Shown: positions 60,933 to 64,000 of the stretch, piece by piece
Position numbering within the stretch: position 1 is the stretch's first letter
Layout of the letters: every line of letters begins with the position of its first letter
Assembly: GCA_021202925.1 (NCBI GenBank)
Contig: JAJQCD010000013.1
Coordinates: 23,654-87,653 of the forward strand
Source: Clostridiales bacterium
GTDB taxonomy: Bacteria > Bacillota > Clostridia > Lachnospirales > Lachnospiraceae
Direction: 5' to 3'
DNA: 64,000 nt
Translations under genes and position numbers: made by a program
The notes under the pieces: generated by a model
What the model was told of the DNA's origin: nothing
The model's database searches: none
Seen by the model: only the letters and a program-made list of their open reading frames with translations

Positions 60933-62069
60933 ATGGATAAACATCAGAAATGGCGGGCTTCGGCTATGAAAAAGATACGTTTTGTGATTGTGGGGTCGGG
61001 CTGGCGTTCCCTGTATTATGTGCGCATTGCCAGAGCTCTGCCGGAGCAGTTTGCCTGTTGTGCCATGCTTTGCCGGACGAAGGAAAAGGCGGCGGCGATT
61101 CATGCGTCGCAGGGGATTTTTACGACGGTTTCTGTGACAGAATGCATGCAGCTGCGCCCGGACTTTGTGGTGGTGGCAGTGGATAAACCGTCCATCAGCC
61201 GGGTTTCCATGGAATGGATTTCCTATGGCTTTGCGGTCCTTTGTGAGACGCCGGCTGCCCTGGAGGCAGATGCATTGTGTGAGCTCTGGCGTCTGCACCG
61301 GCAGCAGAGAGCGAAGCTTCTGGTAGCGGAGCAATATACGAGATTTCCGGTTTATCAGGCCATGCGGAAGATACTGGATGAGGATCTCATCGGGGCGCCT
61401 GACTGCGCAGTGGTATCGCTGGCTCATGAATATCATGGCGCAAGCCTGATTCGCGCCCTGTTGCGTACAGGTCTGACGCCTTTTCGGGTGGAGGGAAAGG
61501 AGCATATCTTTCTCACGACGGAAACGCTGACCCGCTATGAACGCGTGACAGACGGGCGTGTGACGGATAAAAAGCGCACGACGGCGGTGTTTGAATTTGA
61601 AAACGGGGAAACCGCATTTTATGATTTTGACTCTGAACAGTATCGTTCTCCCATTCGGAAAAACTATGTGGATGTGCGTGGGTGCCGGGGAGAAATGAAG
61701 GACAATCGCCTGTATTATCTGGACGGGCAGAACCGGCCACAGGAGACAGAAATACAGATTGGATGGCGTCTGGTGGAAACATCGGAGAAGAATCCCAATC
61801 TGAACCGGTTTACGGAAATAACCGAAATCACCTGCGATGGCCGTTGTCTGTACGCACCGCCGTTTGGTCTGTGTGGCCTGTCGGAAGATGAGACAGCTCT
61901 GGCACTGGTAATGGCAGATATGGCGGCATATGAACGCGGGGAAAAGGAACCGGAATACTCACTCAGAGAGGCATTGCAGGATGCGTATATGGCGATCCTG
62001 TTGCGTGAATCCGTCAAGACGGGGAAGGCAGTAATGAGTGAACGGATGCCCTGGCACGAAGGCGGTTGA
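60933..62069 (+). CDS. Gfo/Idh/MocA-family oxidoreductase lacking the EKP lysine
   Basis: A 378-residue protein starting with a Rossmann fold (RFVIVGSGWRSLYYVRIARALPE). The usual EKP motif reads CETPAAL (Glu105, Thr106, Pro107), so the lysine important for catalysis and cofactor binding is replaced by Thr. The C-terminal half keeps the alpha/beta substrate domain. ATG 60966 (MKKIRF) is an alternative start. The next gene encodes a second member of the family with the lysine intact, so the two may act as a pair. Confidence 0.85.
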   Translation: MDKHQKWRASAMKKIRFVIVGSGWRSLYYVRIARALPEQFACCAMLCRTKEKAAAIHASQGIFTTVSVTECMQLRPDFVVVAVDKPSISRVSMEWISYGFAVLCETPAALEADALCELWRLHRQQRAKLLVAEQYTRFPVYQAMRKILDEDLIGAPDCAVVSLAHEYHGASLIRALLRTGLTPFRVEGKEHIFLTTETLTRYERVTDGRVTDKKRTTAVFEFENGETAFYDFDSEQYRSPIRKNYVDVRGCRGEMKDNRLYYLDGQNRPQETEIQIGWRLVETSEKNPNLNRFTEITEITCDGRCLYAPPFGLCGLSEDETALALVMADMAAYERGEKEPEYSLREALQDAYMAILLRESVKTGKAVMSERMPWHEGG

Positions 62070-62105
62070 TTTCGGTGTGTTTCGCCAGGATGGGAGGAGA
62101 CAGAT

Positions 62106-63260
62106 GTGAAGAATAAAGTGCGGATCGCGCTGATCGGTGCGGGTGGAATGGGGAGAAAGTATGCAGAAATGATCTGCGGGGGAGAGACGGATTCTCTTGT
62201 ACTGACTGCAGTTGTCTGCAGAAACGAAGGTGCCTGTCAATGGGCGCTGACGCTTGCGGGAAGACCGGAAATTTATGAAAGCGCAGAGGCCTTGTATGCG
62301 GTTCCGGAGAAATACGATGCAGTGCTGATCGTGACACCGCATCAGACCCATCCGGAACTGGCCCGGCTGGCGTTTCGGCTGGGAAAGCATGTTTTCTGCG
62401 ATAAGCCGGCCGGAATCACCGTCTCACAGGCGGTGTCCATGCGCGATGAGGCAGAAAAAGCGGGACGGATTTATGGAATGATGTTCCATCAGAGACGTTA
62501 CCCCAAGTACAGAGCCATCCGGGAATTGCTGGAGAAAGGAGAACTGGGCCAGTTAGAGCGGATCATGCTGGTGAATTCGCGTTATTACCGGACGGCTTAC
62601 TATCATCATTCCGGCAGCTGGAGAAGCAGTTGGAATGGCGAGGGCGGAGGCGCGCTGATCAATCAGGGGCAGCATATTTTGGACATGTGGCAATGGCTGT
62701 TTGGTATGCCACTGCGTCTGTATGCGCAGATCCCGTTTGGGAAATACAATGATTTCCTGGTGGATGATGAGGCGACGATCAGCATGACTTATCCAGACGG
62801 GCTGACGGCGGTGTTTATGCTGACGACGGGGGAGGCAGTCTGGCAGGAACGTCTGGAGATCACAGGCAGCAGAGGAAAAATCCTCATGGAGGATGACACC
62901 TTACATATCTGGCGTTACGGCATGGATATCCGACAGTACGGGGAAACAGCCCAGGTGACATCGAGAGAACTGCTGACGACAGAGGAAGAGGTCCGTTCAT
63001 TTGACAAAGCGGAGGAACCGTATGCGCAGATGCTTGAGAACTTCGCCCGGGCTGTGCTGAGCGGGCGAGCGGAGGAACTTGCCGCACCGGGAGCCGAGGC
63101 GGTGAATGCCCTGGCGCTTGCCAATGCTGCCTATCTCTCCGCATGGAAGGGAGAGGCGGTTACGCTTCCCTTCGATGCAGAGGAGTATGAAAGGGAACTG
63201 GCAAAACGGATGGAAGAGGAACGGGCGGCGGAAGACGGGAAGATGACAGTATTGGGATAA
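62106..63260 (+). CDS. Gfo/Idh/MocA-family sugar or inositol-type dehydrogenase
   Basis: A 384-residue NAD(P)-dependent oxidoreductase: RIALIGAGGMGRKYAEMI at the N-terminus, DKP (Asp99, Lys100, Pro101) as its EKP motif, and GGGALINQGQHILDMWQWLFG in the substrate domain, with the active-site His in GQHILDM. Probable substrate: a cyclic polyol, sugar or glycoside keto form. GTG at 62106 is the start, since the ATG two bases before runs into a stop; GGGAGGAGA precedes it. Confidence 0.9.
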   Translation: MKNKVRIALIGAGGMGRKYAEMICGGETDSLVLTAVVCRNEGACQWALTLAGRPEIYESAEALYAVPEKYDAVLIVTPHQTHPELARLAFRLGKHVFCDKPAGITVSQAVSMRDEAEKAGRIYGMMFHQRRYPKYRAIRELLEKGELGQLERIMLVNSRYYRTAYYHHSGSWRSSWNGEGGGALINQGQHILDMWQWLFGMPLRLYAQIPFGKYNDFLVDDEATISMTYPDGLTAVFMLTTGEAVWQERLEITGSRGKILMEDDTLHIWRYGMDIRQYGETAQVTSRELLTTEEEVRSFDKAEEPYAQMLENFARAVLSGRAEELAAPGAEAVNALALANAAYLSAWKGEAVTLPFDAEEYERELAKRMEEERAAEDGKMTVLG

Positions 63261-63300
63261 AGCGAGAAAATGTTTGGGAGAAGAGGGGTGCGGAAAAAGC

Positions 63301-63329
63301 TTGCATGGTCGTGACTTGTGGGTTAAGAT
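63301..63329 (+). promoter_or_regulatory. Promoter of the last, truncated gene
   Basis: TTGCAT (63301-63306) and TAAGAT (63324-63329) with 17 bases between, 40 bases before the ATG at 63369. Confidence 0.6.
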
Positions 63330-63368
63330 AAAGGTGTAATTCAAAACCAGCCAGAGGAGGATTTGTTG

Positions 63369-64000
63369 ATGGGACAGGAAGGCCCTTCAACAAAAGAGGA
63401 ACTTCTGAGCAGTACGCCTTATGATGACGTACACCGCACGATGGAGAATGACTGCAGAAAGTGGTTGATTCCGCTCGTGAGTGAGATCTTTCAGGAGAAC
63501 CTGGATGAGTACAATGACGTCGTATTCACAAAGGAGACTCACTTCATGAATCATGAGGGCGGCGGAGAGGAGAAGCGAATTACGGATGGATCGTTTCGGC
63601 TGATTGCCCGGGACGAAGAGACAAAAGAGAAAATCTCAGTCAAAGAGAAGAAGTACCTGTGTGAATGCCAGGCAAATGCGGACAGCAGCATTCTGATCCG
63701 GATGTTCGAGTATGCGACACAGACCGCGCTGGATGAAGGAGTCCTTGAGGATCATGTCCTGAAAGTGACGATTCCGCATTGCGCGGTGATCTTTCTGAGA
63801 CCGCCGGGAACAGATATTGACTCGATGACGATGCGGATCGAAGCACCGAATGGAACACTGGATATTGACGTCCGGGTTGTGCGGGTCGGGGATTACTCAT
63901 TGGATGAGATCTTTGAGAAGAAGCTGTATATCTTATTGCCGTTTTATCTTTTCCGGTATGAGAAGCAGTTTCCGGAATACAATACGAATGATAAGATGCT
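63369..64000 (+). CDS. Rpn/PD-(D/E)XK-nuclease-like hypothetical protein, 3' end outside window
   Basis: The frame is open from the ATG at 63369 (behind GAGGAGG) to the window end, at least 210 residues. It contains DGSFRLI, then KKYLCECQANADSSILIRMFEYATQTAL; the D...(E)xQ arrangement and the following helix resemble the restriction-endonuclease-like core of Rpn/PDDEXK-transposase-type proteins that are multiplied in gut Clostridia. The later segment DEIFEKKLYILLPFYLFRYE is also typical of that group as I recall it. It may be a selfish or DNA-processing element; the assignment is tentative. Confidence 0.6.
   Translation, partial: MGQEGPSTKEELLSSTPYDDVHRTMENDCRKWLIPLVSEIFQENLDEYNDVVFTKETHFMNHEGGGEEKRITDGSFRLIARDEETKEKISVKEKKYLCECQANADSSILIRMFEYATQTALDEGVLEDHVLKVTIPHCAVIFLRPPGTDIDSMTMRIEAPNGTLDIDVRVVRVGDYSLDEIFEKKLYILLPFYLFRYEKQFPEYNTNDKM

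Overview
The window looks like chromosomal DNA of an anaerobic, spore-forming Clostridia of the Lachnospiraceae type, with moderate to high GC. Evidence: a glycyl radical enzyme, a spore YyaC-type protein with a forespore-type promoter, TRAP and tripartite tricarboxylate (TTT) transporters, DUF951/DUF4317/DUF5711/TSCPD family proteins, a choline-binding-repeat surface protein, and an F-type ATP synthase whose subunit c carries a sodium-type site. Strong AGGAGG ribosome binding sites and compact operons fit this. I see no prophage, insertion sequence, CRISPR array, rRNA or tRNA.

Layout. 1-3.1 kb: the end of a radical-SAM activase gene and a complete glycyl radical enzyme of unassigned substrate. 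3.2-5.4 kb: a membrane protein and a secreted choline-binding-repeat protein. 5.5-15.0 kb: a self-contained sugar-acid catabolic locus: a FadR-type regulator, TctC-TctB-TctA transporter, IlvD/Edd-type dehydratase, RraA-like protein, galactonate dehydratase, KDPG/KHG aldolase and KDG kinase, closed by a strong terminator. Two near-palindromes sharing GTYG-N10-CRAC flank the regulator and are its probable operators. 15.2-18.0 kb: a secreted nuclease, a small unknown protein, a Gly-Pro-Met repeat membrane protein beside a rhomboid protease, and a HIT protein. 18.0-24.0 kb: murG, a TSCPD protein, mtnN, two unknown membrane proteins and a decayed AlbA_2-type gene.

24.0-28.4 kb: yyaC, a membrane protein combining a degenerate MPN/JAMM-like domain with a LysM, a DUF5711 protein and glucokinase. 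28.7-35.0 kb: a seven-gene run beginning with a CBS-type pyrophosphatase. 35.2-38.6 kb: a PfkB sugar kinase divergent from a sirtuin, then rpsF-ssb-rpsR. 38.7-44.4 kb: MATE transporter, DUF4317, a DUF4143 ATPase and rpoN. 44.6-47.8 kb: a split Zn/Cd-type exporter (HMA protein plus P-type ATPase) divergent from an ArsR-AraC fusion regulator. 47.9-52.0 kb: a TRAP transporter operon with three tandem TTGTACAA-like boxes upstream, and proC. 52.1-59.8 kb: a complete ATP synthase operon. 59.8-64.0 kb: a DUF3810 metalloprotease-like protein, two paired Gfo/Idh/MocA proteins and a nuclease-fold-like protein cut by the window end.

The sodium theme links several parts: the predicted Na+ binding site in subunit c would let the ATP synthase exchange energy with a Na+ gradient, which TRAP transporters and some MATE pumps use. 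The most unusual items are the degenerate MPN-TM-LysM protein, the rhomboid with an adjacent repeat-TM protein, the ArsR-AraC fusion, and the sugar-acid locus pairing a TTT transporter with two unrelated dehydratases.
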